NCBI RefSeq assembly: GCF_051020985.1
Contig: NC_135010.1
Location: 11,964,001 to 12,028,000, forward strand
Origin: Nomia melanderi
Taxonomy: Eukaryota > Arthropoda > Insecta > Hymenoptera > Halictidae
Reading direction: 5' to 3'
Length of the DNA: 64,000 nt
This document shows positions 31,170 through 43,110 of this stretch, piece after piece (position 1 is the stretch's first letter; each line of letters starts with the position of its first letter). The translations under genes and the position numbers were made by a program. Under the pieces are notes generated by a model, which saw only the letters and a program-made list of their open reading frames with translations, was not told where the DNA came from and searched no databases.

Positions 31170-34100
31170 GGAATCACTGACAGAGTTGAGAGTACGAAAC
31201 GACCAGAGACGGACAACAGAAACGTTCACCCCGTGAAACACGAGAAACTCCGTCGGAATCGTCCACGTTAGATCAAACGGTCCTAAACGATCGGTAATTG
31301 AATTTTCCGGCTCCTAATCTCGGAGCAGCATCGATCGCGCTGGCAATTCCTCCCAGCTTGTTCCCACAACAACGACGACGACGACGGTTCTCTCTCCGGA
31401 GAATGACATTCACCTAGGAAAGGCAACAATGCCTCATAAACGCACCACACCTGGCCGGAATGAGCGTGATCGGTGCTCGGGTGAATAGAGACACACAGGA
31501 AACGCGAAAGCGGTTCCCGATCATCGGTGGCCGGCGATGCGTGTCATCGAGAACGATTATCTGGACTTTGCGCGGGACGCGCGTCGGACGCGAATCGTGT
31601 TTCCTGCGGCGTGGCTCCGGCGAAAGCGGGAAATTCAGGTATCGAAATAACCTTGGGAATAACTGTTTCAAAACGCTGCGCGTTGATTTTCAACGGGACC
31701 GTAATGAGAGCCGAGATTCTGCGTATAATTGCGCCGGTCGTATCGGTTTTCCGTGTCGCCCTCGCTCCTGGCCTCCGTTTTTCTCGAATTTATGTCGGAT
31801 TGGTTAGCTTTGCTGTTGCGTTGATTGTACGTTCTACAATAGTTATGCTAAATATTCGGTTGGCAAGGAAGTAATTTTAGTTTGAAACAGCGTTATGCTC
31901 GTTTTGTTATTCCGCTAATGTTATAACTCGTTTCCTTTGAGCTTTGCTGCGCTCTTAGGCTACTAGGAACGCGTAACTTTGTTTAAGTGAAACAATTACA
32001 AATTAAATTGGAAACTGTTTTCACAGTGAAACACATTACTTTCTTGGCAAGGCGATATAATTGTTACTGATCGTTCATTTGAACGAACGAATCTATTGCG
32101 AAATTTCAACTTGTTAATGACTTCAGTTGAAGAACTCGATATCTTTGGAGTGTATATTCCAGCAATCAGTACTGGTTTAGTCGACAAGCGCAACTGATAT
32201 GGAACACTTAGGTAATTAGTAAACGAAACTAATTTATGAAGTGAATTGTAAAATACTCCGAGCACTTTTGAGTATATGCTGAGTTTTTCGAAGGACCACC
32301 CAATGTTGGGACTAAATGATTGATTGACTGATAGCTGAGCTGATTCTAAACTGAGTCTGATTGAAGCTGAGCTGATTCTCAACTGATTCTGACTTGATTA
32401 TAAACTGATTCTGATCGAAGCTGAGCTGATTCTCAACTACTTCTGACTCTGAACTGAACTGCTACTGAATTTGACTGAACTGATTCTGAACTGATACTTA
32501 TACCGACCGTCAAACTGATCTTTTTTCTGACTGTTTGAAGGGTTTTTATACTGATCCTGGGCCTAGTCCCTCCCTCTCGATAAACGAAGGTGGGCCTCAG
32601 GGGCGGTTTTCCTATCCCTTCCTACGCAAGATACCTACCCCTGTCTCATCCCCTTCCAGTCCGCCTGTAGCGCGGGTTTCCTGGAGCGGAGGCGACGGAG
32701 TTGGTCGCTATGCTGAACGAATGTTCGGCAACGCTGGGGAAATTCCATTAGGTCAAAATCCTTGAGGACACTTTTTCCAAAATTCTAACAGACCCTCTGT
32801 AAAACGACTGTACGATACCTGGACTTCAGTGAAAAAACTAGCCAATGGTTGATTTCTGAACCCTTATGTGCCGCATATTGGCTGCAGGCCGGCCTGCTAA
32901 AGTACCGGACTGAAAGTTGATGGTCGCGAACGTCTCTAAGAATAATTCCCGTGTCGTAAAATTGTCCCCTCGTTGTCCTAACATGAATACTGAAAAGCAA
33001 TCATGTAATCAATCTTCTAGCCTATATATATATTAAGAAATTCAACAATCTAGCTCGTCTTTCAGAAAATTGAAGGATCAGCGACGATAACGCTTATCCA
33101 ATGACAAATTCTTAATCGCCGTCGAAGTATTAATATCTATTACCAATTAAGCGTCCCGCATCGTTGTCGCATCGAGCCGCTTATCCCCCGCATATTATTG
33201 TCTCCCATATTAGGAGCTGTTCCATATTAAGCGCCGTCATCCTACTCAATTATCAGTTACACAAAGGGAACACGATAACGTCCGATCCAGTTCGGAGTCG
33301 TCGCAACGGAGGTTTAGTCCGTTGAAACCGGACAACAAAGATCCCACCAATGATCGACGAAAATACGCGAGTATCCGCGTTAATTATAAAGCCGGAAGCA
33401 CGGATTCATCTTGACACGATTCAAGGGGAGGCGAGCGCCGGCCGGAGAAAGCTCGCCTTTAGAAAATGCCGGCGCACACCGCGCAATTACAGCTCTGAAT
33501 AAGACATTCACTGTTCGACGGTGTTCCTGAAAAATTGCTCGCGGCCCTCTCGCGCGGGAACCCGCGGAAATAATTCGTGAATGGTGATTCAAGGCGGGCC
33601 GCGAAATGTCGCCGCGTGAATCCGTTGCGACGTTAAATGGCTTTGCTTAAGAAACGTCGCGTTTTACATTTGAAAAAAGCTCGACTTCTCGCGCGATGGA
33701 GAGAGGGGCGGCGCGGGGGTGGCGCGGGGGGCGGTGGAAGGAAACGAAGCGGCCCGGCCGCGGAGAAGAACACTCCGGAAGATTGTAAAACGAGCAGTTC
33801 ACTCGCCGCTGTTTTACTTCCGCTTATCTTCGACTTCAGACCATCCGTCCTCGTGAAATATTACAACCGGCAAATTTGCTCTGCTCGTGGATTTTTCACC
33901 GCGCCCCCGACCGTCCCGCGGACAACAGGCCGAGAGGATATTCGCGCGTCACCGTGGCGAAATTAATAAACTCCGCGCTGTAGAATTACTCGCGACTCGC
34001 CGATTAATTATCGGCGAATCGAAATGTCCGCGGCACTTCAGCCGTCGGAGGCTCGTTTTCGGATAAAATACTGTTATCCGGCTGGTTTTGTTCGGCTTGA

Positions 34101-34301
34101 CGGTCGTGCTCTCGTTATTGTTTATAATTGGCAGGTCGTCGATGAATTATTTAATAATGAGGTTTAGTTACGTGTCCGTTGGATTATTAGGTCTTATAGA
34201 GGTCCGAGTGAGACGGTTAATTTACCGACGAATGTTTGTCGAGATGAAACTATTCCTTTTTCTATCGTTCAACTGTTTGAGTGCTGATACTTGCTAATCA
34301 A
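31170..34301. other. Unique DNA with a GC-rich core, no gene recognised
   Basis: Includes a short CGA run (31,371-31,385), a CTGATTCT-type minisatellite (listed separately) and a CpG-rich patch near 33.4-34.0 kb. The frames 31,460-31,807 and 31,527-31,874 overlap each other in different frames, with no recognisable domain. Confidence 0.5.
32325..32515 (+). repeat. Degenerate CTGATTCT minisatellite
   Basis: GAAGCTGAGCTGATTCT and CTGAACTGATTCTGA-type words recur many times with irregular spacing (12-60 bp) over about 190 bp. Non-coding. Confidence 0.85.
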
Positions 34302-34447
34302 TTAACACTTTGAACTCTGTAGGCTACAATGTTGCAACACGAATAATATTAGATATTTTAGTGAATCTTAAAGAAAGTACCTCAAAATTATTCGACTCGA
34401 CGAATGACTCGGCAAATTCAAAGTATTCTTTTTCCATAAGACCTTAA
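34302..34447 (+). mobile_element. B2 short element, unit 1 of array
   Basis: TTAACACTTTGAACTCTG to TTCCATAAGACC, ending at the next TTAA (146 bp). B2 shares its left 75 bp with B but has a different right side (CGACGAATGACTC, TTTTTCCATAAGACC). Confidence 0.88.
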
Positions 34448-34582
34448 CCCTTTGAACTCTGTAGGCTCCAATATTGCCAGTTGTGATATTGAATATTTCA
34501 ATGATCCAAAGAAACTACCCTAAAATTATTCAACTCGACGAATGACTCAAATTCAAAGAATTCTTTTTCCATAAGACCTTAA
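34444..34582 (+). mobile_element. B2 short element, unit 2 of array
   Basis: TTAA to TTAA, 139 bp, sharing its TTAA with both neighbours. Very close in sequence to unit 3. Confidence 0.9.
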
Positions 34583-34720
34583 CCCTTTGAACTCTGTAGG
34601 CTCCAGTATTGCCAGTTGTGATATTGAATATTTCAATGAATCAAAAAAACTACCCTAAAATTATTCAACTCGACGAATGACTCAAATTCAAAGAATTCTT
34701 TTTCCATAATAAGACCTTCA
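34579..34720 (+). mobile_element. B2 short element, unit 3 of array
   Basis: TTAA at the left, ending CCATAATAAGACCTTCA, where the right TTAA has changed to TTCA. The units are head to tail. Confidence 0.9.
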
Positions 34721-34815
34721 CCCTTTGAACTCTGTAGGCTCCAATATTGCCAGTTGTGATATTGAATATTTCAATGAACCAAAGGAACTACCCTAAAATT
34801 CTTAAATCCTCCAAA
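34717..34815 (+). mobile_element. B2 short element, unit 4, truncated
   Basis: CCCTTTGAACTCTG to ACTACCCTAAAATTC, then unique sequence. The right half is absent. Confidence 0.85.
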
Positions 34816-35849
34816 AGGTTTTACGTTTCAAAGACTCTTCATCTCTAAAGGTTTGAAGAAGCCTCAACTGGTTACAATATTTCCCTTCGCTCCGAATGAT
34901 CAATAGGACCTCGATGATCACAGTGGTCCAAAGATCGGAGAAATATCCAAAGACGATCAGCATTTCGCTTTGCATTTCAAATCCGCGGAGTGAAGCCTCG
35001 CGCGCGAGACACGCCAGGTGAACTTCGGAAAAATTACTGGCAACTTCGATCCTGAATCTTCCTTTATCTAGAAACTTTCCCAATGACCTGTACGCGGAGA
35101 GTCGGACGAGGATAGGAGGAGACCAGCGAGTCGAATGATTTAAAGGGTCCGCGCGGGGCTCCGTTTTTGCGAGCGGAAATTCGAAAGAAGAAGAACATTT
35201 TCGTGCGGAAGGAGATTTTGCGAGAAAGAAAACCGCCGGGGGGGGGGGGAGGGAAAGGGGACCCGTGGGAGGCAGAAGTGTTCAGGAGGAGATGGATTCG
35301 CGCGGAACGCGGAGAGGGGAGTCCCGGCGGTAAACGAAGATAAGTTTGCCGGAGTTGTTGATCAAATATCAACCCTTCCGCGGGAACATCCCGAGCATTA
35401 TTCTTCTTCTTGCGCGGTCCTCCGAATACTCGGCCGCCGGTGTGTTCGGGAGCGAACGGGAATCACTTCGAATCGTATAAATCATGGAACAAGAGGAATC
35501 AGAAGCGTAACACGGGGAACACGAAGGAGAAGCCGAGGAGGAGGAGGAAGATCGAGGTAAGGGTATCCGAGAGATAACCCCGTCCAAAAAGGCGATCGTT
35601 TAAAGCCGAAGAAAATCCGGGAAGGGCGGAGCCAGACGGAAATAGAAAAGCAAAGGTAGAACCCGCATGGGTCTACCGCTTCGCGGGAGAAAAATGTAGA
35701 AATTCGCGGAGAGAAATCGCGGGGTTAGGCAGGAAGCGGACGTTCACGGGATAACGGGGCTCGGTCCCTGGCAGCGGAACGGGCTAGCGGCTGCTGGCCG
35801 GTGGAGGTAGCGTGAACTTTGCGTCTTGAATGATGCCGCTCGCGAGCGT
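34816..35849. other. Purine-rich to GC-rich unique stretch
   Basis: 34.8-35.1 kb is mixed. 35.1-35.8 kb is purine-rich with a G10 run near 35,239 and AGG tracts. Short frames on the minus strand are Ser/Pro/Arg-rich shadows. Nothing called. Confidence 0.5.
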
Positions 35850-36620
35850 TCTGTTGCTGGGAGATGCTGGGATACGGTGATCTTGGACGGTGATTCGTGG
35901 ATAGTGGGATGTTGAGGTGGGAAGTAGGATATTGTGGGAGATACTGTGTTTTCTTGGGATAATTGTGTTTATTGTTTTGGGATTAATAGTATTGCACTGA
36001 GAGTAATAGTATTTGGGAGATGTTGAGATATGTTGATTTCAGGTATCAACTCGTGAATACTATGATGTTAAGTTGAGAAGTAGAATATTGTGGAAGCTAT
36101 AGTGTTTTTGTGGTGTCGCTTTTGGACTTAGTATTGCCTTGGGAGTAATAGTATCTCTTTGGGAGATGCTAGGATATGTTGATCTTGGATGTTGATTCAT
36201 GGATAGTGGGATGTTAAGTTGAAAAGTAGAATATTGTGGAAGCTATTGTGTTTTTGTGGTGTCGCTTTGGAAGTTAGTATTGCCTTGGAAGTAATAGTAT
36301 CTCTTTGGAAGATGCTGCGATACGTTGAACTTAGATATCAACTCGTGAATGGTAGGATGTTAAGTTGAGAAGTAGAATATTGTAGAAGCTACTGTGTTGT
36401 CTTGAGGATAATTATATTTATCGCTTTGGGATTAATAGTATTGCACTGAGAGTAATAGTATCTCTTTGGAAGATGCTGGGATATGTTGATCTTAGACATC
36501 AATTCGTGAATACTAAGATGTTGGGTTACGAAGTAGAATATTGTGGAAGCTACCGTGTTATCTTGGGACTAATTGTATTTCTTTGGGACCTGTGGTATCA
36601 CTTTGGGACTTAGTATTGCA
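35850..36620 (+). repeat. Five-unit tandem array, period about 150 bp
   Basis: GATGYTGGGATAYGTTGAT-type words start units at 35,863, 36,019, 36,165, 36,311 and 36,472 (spacings 156, 146, 146, 161). Units contain AAGTAGAATATTGTGGAAGC and TTGGGA/TAGTATTGC. GT-rich, non-coding. Confidence 0.93.
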
Positions 36621-37482
36621 TTGGAACTATCATCTCTGCGCTTATAGTACCCTTTCGGCTCTATTATCTCAAGAACTACAGTATCACCTGAACTATAGCA
36701 TTACAAACTACAAATTCAAACACCAAATCTATACTTAACTACAATAGAAACCCAGGATTTCCTCAAGTGCATTCTACACCATCAATCTCAAACGCATTAA
36801 ATCACCTCTAACGAACCAAGAAATCAAACAGATTCCCTGCATCTCCGGGTCAGAGCGGACCCAAACATTGAGATTCAAGTATCCGCAAACTGGTTCGATC
36901 TCTCGCATTCCTCCGCTCGAGCGGAAACTATTAACATTTCGCGAAAGGCGTTGCGTCCGCAATAAGAGAAGAAACTGAAACGAAGCTGGAACGTGTTCCA
37001 GCCAGCAATTCCGCGCGATATCGTAAATTTCACCGGACCGGGCGTCGTTCGATGGAATTAGCCGGCCGCCGATGATTCCCGGCCGACCCATTACCGGGCA
37101 TTATGCTGGCCGGCTTCTCGCCGCGTTTTCCGGTGGTCCCCGTGACTCGTCGCGCCGAATTTAACGCCGTGGAGAGAGAGAGAGAGAGGATCGTCCGCGC
37201 CGCAGAAAACCGCGCGCTGTTCCCAGCTTAGCGGTCCCGCAGAGTCAACCTTATCGATGCGCTCGGCTTTATTTCTTCCCGCTTCCCGACACGTCCGTTG
37301 TACCCGTGACCCATATACCTCGCTCGCTCCCGCGGCCCGTAATTCCTTCGCTTTTCTCTAAAACTGAAAGTTGCTCGGGAAGGGATTAAGTCGAAAGCTG
37401 GTCGCCCTCGGCGGACTTCTCGTCCCCCGTTCAAGGGAGCCGCGGAATTTCTTTGGAAATATTTTACTTGTTGCTGCGGCCG
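36621..37482. other. Unique stretch
   Basis: AT-rich to 36.8 kb, then GC-richer with a (GA)n run (37,171-37,189). The minus frame 36,774-37,091 (105 codons) has no recognisable domain. Confidence 0.5.
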
Positions 37483-37614
37483 TGTTACCTTCGACGATCG
37501 GGATTTTAGGGGAACGCCGCGATGATTGCGACGTGAGTATGTCTTGTGAAAGGTGATCGGAGCTGTCGATGATGGCGGTTAATTGGAGGATCATAGAACT
37601 GGTGGAGAGTTTCT
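37483..37614 (+). repeat. Leader of array copy 2 (duplicate of 30.57 kb)
   Basis: Same order of motifs as 30,567-30,709, with scattered substitutions. The upstream flank differs, which marks the duplication boundary at about 37,483. Confidence 0.93.
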
Positions 37615-38415
37615 ATTTGCTTATGTAGGAGTTGTGGTGAATTAAATTAAGGTGGTGATAGTGAAGGAGATAGGACTATCGGACAGTTGGATTAGTTTAT
37701 TGGTTATTATCATAACTACCCAATTTGTAAATTAGTTTCTATTTTCTTCTGGATACTACGACGATAATGTGTTTGGATCACCGAACTAGGAATTGTGGTG
37801 AATTAAATTAAGGTTGCGATAACGAAGGAGATAGGACTATCGAAGAGTTGGGTTAGTTTATTGGTTAGTATAATCACTAACCAATTTGTAAATTACTTTC
37901 TATTTTCTTCTGGATACTATGACGATAATGTTTTTGGATCACCGAACTGTCGGAGAGTTTCTATTTATTTATGTAGGAATTGTGATTGTGAATTAAATGA
38001 ACACTTTGCACTCGAAAGTTTTTCACTAGAAATGTTCAATATTCTTCGATGAGATACATACGATGTTCTTTGAAACTAATTAACGAGGAAACATGTGATG
38101 ACTGAGAGTCACCTATCGAGTGCAAAGGGTTAAGGTTGTGATAGCGAAGGAGATCGGACTATTGAACAGTTGGATTAGTTTATTAGTTATTATCATAACT
38201 ACCCAATTTGTAAATTAGTTTCTATTTTCTTCTGGATACTACGACGATAATGTTTTTGGATTACAGAACTATTGGAGAGTTTCTATTTATTTATGTAGGA
38301 ATGGTGATGGTGAATTAACTTAAGTGATAGTGAAGGATTACTGAACAGTTGGATTAGTTTGTTGGTTATTATCATAACTAACCAATTTGTAAATTAGTTT
38401 CTATTGTTCCGAACA
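37615..38415 (+). repeat. Tandem array, period about 160 bp (copy 2)
   Basis: Unit starts near 37,640, 37,800, 37,990 and 38,312. Same unit as 30.7-31.2 kb, with one more copy and a family A element inserted in the third unit. Confidence 0.94.
37998..38133 (+). mobile_element. Family A MITE, internally deleted, nested in satellite
   Basis: 136 bp. Ends CACTTTGCACTCGAAAG and ATCGAGTGCAAAGGG with palindrome TGACTGAGAGTCA. It sits in GAATTAAATTAAGG of the satellite unit; left flank TGAA, right flank TTAA. About 100 bp of the usual interior is missing. Confidence 0.93.
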
Positions 38416-38928
38416 CTATGATAACGTGTTTATTGAGATTTTGATCGATTCATGTTCCAGGTCCAACGTCGAGAACTCCAGTCCCGAAATTAGGAACGTC
38501 TCACTTAGAACCGGTGGCTTTAGAGTTAAACGAAAGTCGCTGGATCCAGCGAGATTGTCCCCTGTTACCCGTGTTTCTTTTCTCGCACGACTCCACGCCA
38601 AGATCTACTTACAGCGGAGACGTTAATCTCTAAAATCGAACGGAGGAAACTCGGACGCTGTTTTAAGCAACCGAAGACGATTAAGAACTTCCGCGTGACG
38701 AAACGAATTATCGGACTTCCCAGGATAAGGTCTCCAGGAATTCCCCGCGGAGGAAGTTTCCCCGTATCGTCGTTGCGCGCGCCAATTCTGAACGCCGGCG
38801 ACATTGATTCGCGGAGAATTCGGAAGGCCGGCTCGATTAACGCTCGTAATTGTTCGTTGCGCCATAACGGGACACGTTCTCGCTGGCGTGACGCGAAGAT
38901 GAGTCTCGCTTCAACATAAATTATCCAC
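38416..38928. other. GC-richer unique stretch
   Basis: No gene recognised; overlapping short frames on both strands. Confidence 0.5.
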
Positions 38929-39166
38929 TTAACCCCTTGTCCTACGAGTTAGACTCGTGATGAAGATTTTCAACGTGATTCGACGAATATATACATTACC
39001 TGGTTAATTCGAATTCAAATTATTCCTCTGTAATCAACTATTATATTTGAAAGGAAACATAGGCGTAACGTATGCTTAGAATTTTCTTCTACTTCCAATA
39101 AATTGTTAACGACAAAGTGGCCGTGTCGATCAGAGTTGAGAAAGAAATCATAGGCCAAGGGGTTAA
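38929..39166 (+). mobile_element. Family D TTAA MITE, full length
   Basis: 238 bp, TTAA both ends. Left end CCCCTTGTCCTACG, right end CATAGGCCAAGGGG (imperfect TIR). A palindrome-like AGTTAGACTCGTGA lies at the subterminal position. AT-rich interior. Confidence 0.92.
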
Positions 39167-39263
39167 AGATATGTTACCATATTCTGAGCACGTGAGAAAT
39201 CTCGTTTTTATGTAAAGACACTTAGCTATGCAACTTAATTACAGCATTGAAAAAATATAAAAT

Positions 39264-39430
39264 TTAACCCTTTGCACTTTTATACAGAAAAATTGTGAAC
39301 TTTGGAATTTACCATTAACCTTTGTATACTGCATCGATACGTGAAATATTGAAAGAAAATGGCTGTTAACTAACTTATGTATGATTTCTTGTTAAGTTCA
39401 CTTTAAAGAACCTTGTCTACATCTAATTAG
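39264..39430 (-). mobile_element. Family A MITE, one end only
   Basis: TTAACCCTTTGCAC, then an interior that matches reversed A (GCATCGATACGTGAAATATT). Without a recognisable other end. Confidence 0.7.
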
Positions 39431-39563
39431 AATCCTATAAATATACTTAGTTAAAGTAATAAGCCACGAAATTGCATTTAGAGATTCAATGTTCCAGCTT
39501 CATTTCAATAGTTTGTTTAGATTCACTGAATCGAATAAAATATAATCGAGGGGATCGCCAGTG

Positions 39564-39779
39564 TTAACCTTTGCACTAGAGAGGTGACTCCGTCATCACG
39601 TGATTCGACACAGCAAAACTATAAAATTGAATATTTAGCATTTCCAATGAAACTTCGCATTACTATAGAAAATATTCAAATAAAATTACTTCGTCGCTTT
39701 ATCTGAATCATCATTAAATTACTTTCAGTGTCGTCTCGCAAAACTTAAATATTTCCAAAAAACCTTCGCAAAGGGTTAA
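39564..39779 (-). mobile_element. Family A MITE, reversed
   Basis: 216 bp, TTAA both sides. CCTTTGCACTAGAGAGGTGAC at one end, CTTCGCAAAGGG at the other. The interior is diverged but alignable. Confidence 0.85.
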
Positions 39780-40618
39780 ATCATAATAAATTCTCGATAC
39801 TTCCAAATATCTCCCTTACTCAATATTCCCCCAATTTTTCCAATTCCCGAATACTATCTATAATCCTTTCATTAATCAACTTTCGGGTAAAATTCTATTC
39901 GAAACCTTCGAACTCCGACACGACGATTTCCAGTGGTCACGAGTAGAACCGCGAACCGCGGCGATTCCGAGCAAAGTGGAGTCATCGGATCGCTCGGCGC
40001 GGGACGATTTATAGAGCGACGCGAACGAAAAGAAACATCCTTTTACGGTCGTTAACATAGGAAGTAGGAAACGAGGCTGACACGCCGCCGGGATTATCCT
40101 AATATTCCGGAGTCGGCGTCGGCGGCGGTATTATCAATCAGGTTTTTACGAATCGGCGGTGCGTGTTCGCGGCCGCCGAGGGAGAGGCAGCGCGCCGCGA
40201 GACCGGGGCGATACATCACCGCCTGAAATCGGAAAAAGCGTGTTTTCCCCGGGCCGGAAAAGCCCTCGCGGACGTCGCCGCTGCCGGCGTGTCACGCGTT
40301 CCTTTTAATTACTTTTTCTTCCGTGTCACTCGAATCACACCGCGCGCACCGACGCCATCGCGCGCCCGCGCGCCCGCCCGCCGGCTCTCCGCGCGATCTA
40401 ATTATTTTAATTAAAACGCGCGACGTCGCGGGGGACGCCGCGATTTCGCGACGAGGACGCGCGGGTAATTCACGGGACGCGGTCCAGGCGAGTTCATAAC
40501 GTTACCGGGGACATCGGCGCCGGGATTAGGTCGCGCACCGCAATTTGGATCGGCGGGCACCGGGAACTTCGAGGACCTTCCAATCGTAGAGTTTGTTTCG
40601 TGAGGGTACGTTAATCGG
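39780..40618. other. CpG-rich block
   Basis: From 39.9 kb CpG-dense and free of dispersed repeats. The short frames at 40,163-40,414 (+) and 40,411-40,632 (-) are Arg/Ala/Pro-rich with no domain. Nothing called. Confidence 0.5.
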
Positions 40619-41012
40619 CTAACCCTTTGCACTCGGAAGCATTTCGTTAGGGATGCTTAAGATTTTCTAATGAGACGATGATATTTTTGAAAATTCACTC
40701 GAAGAGAAATCGTTAAGTTAAAATTTGTTTTCGAACTCGAGGGCTCCGCTGTGGAGACAATGCAAATAATTTTCAGTTCATAACATTAAGGGCAAAGACA
40801 AATGGTAAAGACTATTGTGTATAGGATATTGATTTTATAATTTTTTGTTTTTTTATTTATTGTAAGATTTGTATCCATAATCAATTAAAAGTACAACATA
40901 CAACGACTTCTCTTTGAATGCACATTTCATTTAATTATATGTGAATATGATCTTTCCACTGAAATTGCTTCGATAATATGAATGAAAAAAATCTTGGAGT
41001 GCAAAGGGTTAA
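40619..41012 (+). mobile_element. Long family A variant
   Basis: 394 bp between CTAA and TTAA. Ends CCCTTTGCACTCGGAAG and CTTGGAGTGCAAAGGG match A, but the interior after the first 100 bp is unrelated to other A copies and lacks the GGTGA palindrome. It may be a related longer element or an A copy with a foreign insert. Confidence 0.7.
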
Positions 41013-41448
41013 AATATACACGTGCATTCGTCCTTCGACGAGTATACGTTCCATTTTTTTATCTTGCGCGCAGAACCAGAGGTTTTTCCAACTAAATTCC
41101 ATAGTTGACTGATTAAGAAAGTCTTGTATTGGCTTGTTATTGATCAGGGTTTAGAGACTTGTTTGGGGATGACTATGAATGACAGGTGGGTTGAAGATAA
41201 GGGATTATTGATAAAGGGTTGATTCCATTTGAGAAAGTAAGGCGATGGTGGAGCTTCGGGTGGCCTGGACGCGGAGTTAAGTAGAATCGGTAGGTGATAG
41301 ACAGACGAGCTATTGTACTCCAAGAGTTCCGATCTTCTCGAAAGTGGAGGCTGTAACTGACAATTCTACAGTTTCGGTTTTCTTTGACAGTGATCTTGAA
41401 ACGAGATTGTGAAAAAGTATGGTTACAGAAGGGTCTTAAAGAGTAGCC
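41013..41448. other. Unique stretch, nothing recognised
   Basis: About 435 bp of mixed composition with no repeat or coding signal I can identify. Confidence 0.5.
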
Positions 41449-41606
41449 TTAATTAGAACTACCGAATGAGTCAAAATGACCCTTTTCTCTTTTGCGAAAC
41501 ACTTTGAGAAATTACTGAAGAAACTAATACCTAAGCTGAAATTTAAACCGATTCAAATATGAATAAATCCATGTTCGTAGTATTCATAATGAAATCTTCA
41601 GCAGTT
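41449..41606 (-). mobile_element. C2 variant, reversed, incomplete
   Basis: TTAATTAGAACTACCG then a palindromic GAGTCAAAATGACC and TTTTGCGAAACACTTTGAG, which match the reverse of the C2 copy at 54.93 kb. The other end is not recognised before the next C element. Confidence 0.6.
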
Positions 41607-41840
41607 TAACACTAGAACTACCGAGCATTTAATACGATTAATATGCAATTCCTATAAAAATTGTAACGTTTTCAGTTTCTTCAGACATTCATTATAGTAC
41701 TCAAGTGGAACTATTTAATTTCAAAATCATTTCGAATATTCAATGCTTTAAAAATATCAATAATTGCTAAACAAAAAAATCGTAACCAGTCATTTTGGTA
41801 CGGTAGTTCTAATGTTCAGTGCTCGGTAGTTCCATTGTTA
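41607..41840 (+). mobile_element. Family C MITE, near-complete
   Basis: TTAACACTAGAACTACCG at the left; interior complete except for about 10 bp; palindrome CCAGTCATTTTGG shortened; right end TACGGTAGTTCTAATG. The terminal CTCGGTAGTTCCATTGTTAA is repeated just beyond (to 41,840), so the end was duplicated. Confidence 0.88.
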
Positions 41841-43078
41841 ATCTTCAGCTTCGATGAAACGCGATCGAGGCTGCTAACTTCGTTACTCTGCTTCGCTTCG
41901 AGTTATCTGTTAGAATCCGTACATCTGAATCTACTAGAAACCACCCCTGTTTAGACTACCAACAAACAATATCCAAACTATCCTCACAGCTGATCAATCC
42001 AACCATAGCCATCATACAATCCAACCCAAGATCAGCTCACACCTCGATCCCACTACCCCTGCGACGTCCTCGCAACAATCATGCGCGATAAAGTCCGCCT
42101 CCCGAAACAGCGAAATCAGACTCCACCACGTGACAATCTCCGAAGTTTCGCTGAAGAGGAAAGACGAGCGTCCCTTTCCCTCCTCGCGGCCGCCGGTGGT
42201 CACTGTCCAGCGAGCGGAGTCGATCAAGGGGTAGGGGCCGAGGCGACAGTGCGCGCGGTCTCCCAGAAACGGGCGGAGGGAAACGGGAAAAAGGGATCAG
42301 AGAAAGAGGAAGGAAGGCCGGAGGAGGACGAAGCTCGCGCGGAGACAGGGAGGAGAAGAGCGGCGGGCCTCCGCCGGCCGAGCGAGCTGACGCGATGGAA
42401 GCGGTTCGGCTCGGATTCGACTCCGGTTGCTGGCTGGCTCGGTGTATCGTTGCTCGTCGCGAGCAGCGACGGGTCCAGTGGTGTTGCTGCCGGTGGTGCT
42501 GATGGTGCTGCTGCAGGAGCAGCTACGCGCGCTCTCCTCGGAGCGCGCGCGGCGCGGTAAACAAAAACTCAGCGGCGACGTTGTCGGATCTTCCAGCTTG
42601 GGGTTCAGGGCCTCCATCCCATTGGCCACCGCCGGATTTTTGTCCCTCTCTCCTTCTTCCTCCCTCGTCCCTCTGCACGCTCTCCGGCGGCCTTCCTCTG
42701 CGCTGCACTGCGCTAACCGACACGCTGTGCCCCTCTCGCCTCTCTTCATGCAGCACCCCTCTCTCTCCTATCCTCCTTTCTCTTATCCGCTCGTCTTTCC
42801 GTCTCCTGCCTCTCCATCCCTCCTCTTTTCCTAGCTTTTTATCTTCTTTCTTCCATTCTATCCTTCCCTCTTTCATTGTATCTTTCCCTCGTTCCTTCCC
42901 TCTCTTCCATAGGTTCTCTTCTTCCTCTCTCCCATCTTTCCCTCGTTCCTTTCTCCCTTTCGCTTCCTCCGCGTCCCCGGTCCACCTGCTGCCATACTCG
43001 AAACGGCCCCAACTGCTCGTGTGTAAACGCGTCCGCGCGAACGTCGACGTCGACGGAACGCAGAGCAAGAGGGATACG

Positions 43079-43080
<2 letters not shown>

Positions 43081-43109
<29 letters not shown>

Positions 43110-43110
43110 G
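43081..43110. repeat. (GA)n microsatellite
   Basis: A nearly uninterrupted GA run in the CpG-rich domain; candidate GAGA-factor site by composition only. Confidence 0.95.

Noticed and set aside
42427..42834. Frame with a hydrophobic run resembling a signal peptide
   Set aside because: It starts at TTG with no upstream in-frame ATG before a stop; the hydrophobic part is encoded by a CTG/GTG-rich stretch and the rest is Ser/Pro-rich low complexity.
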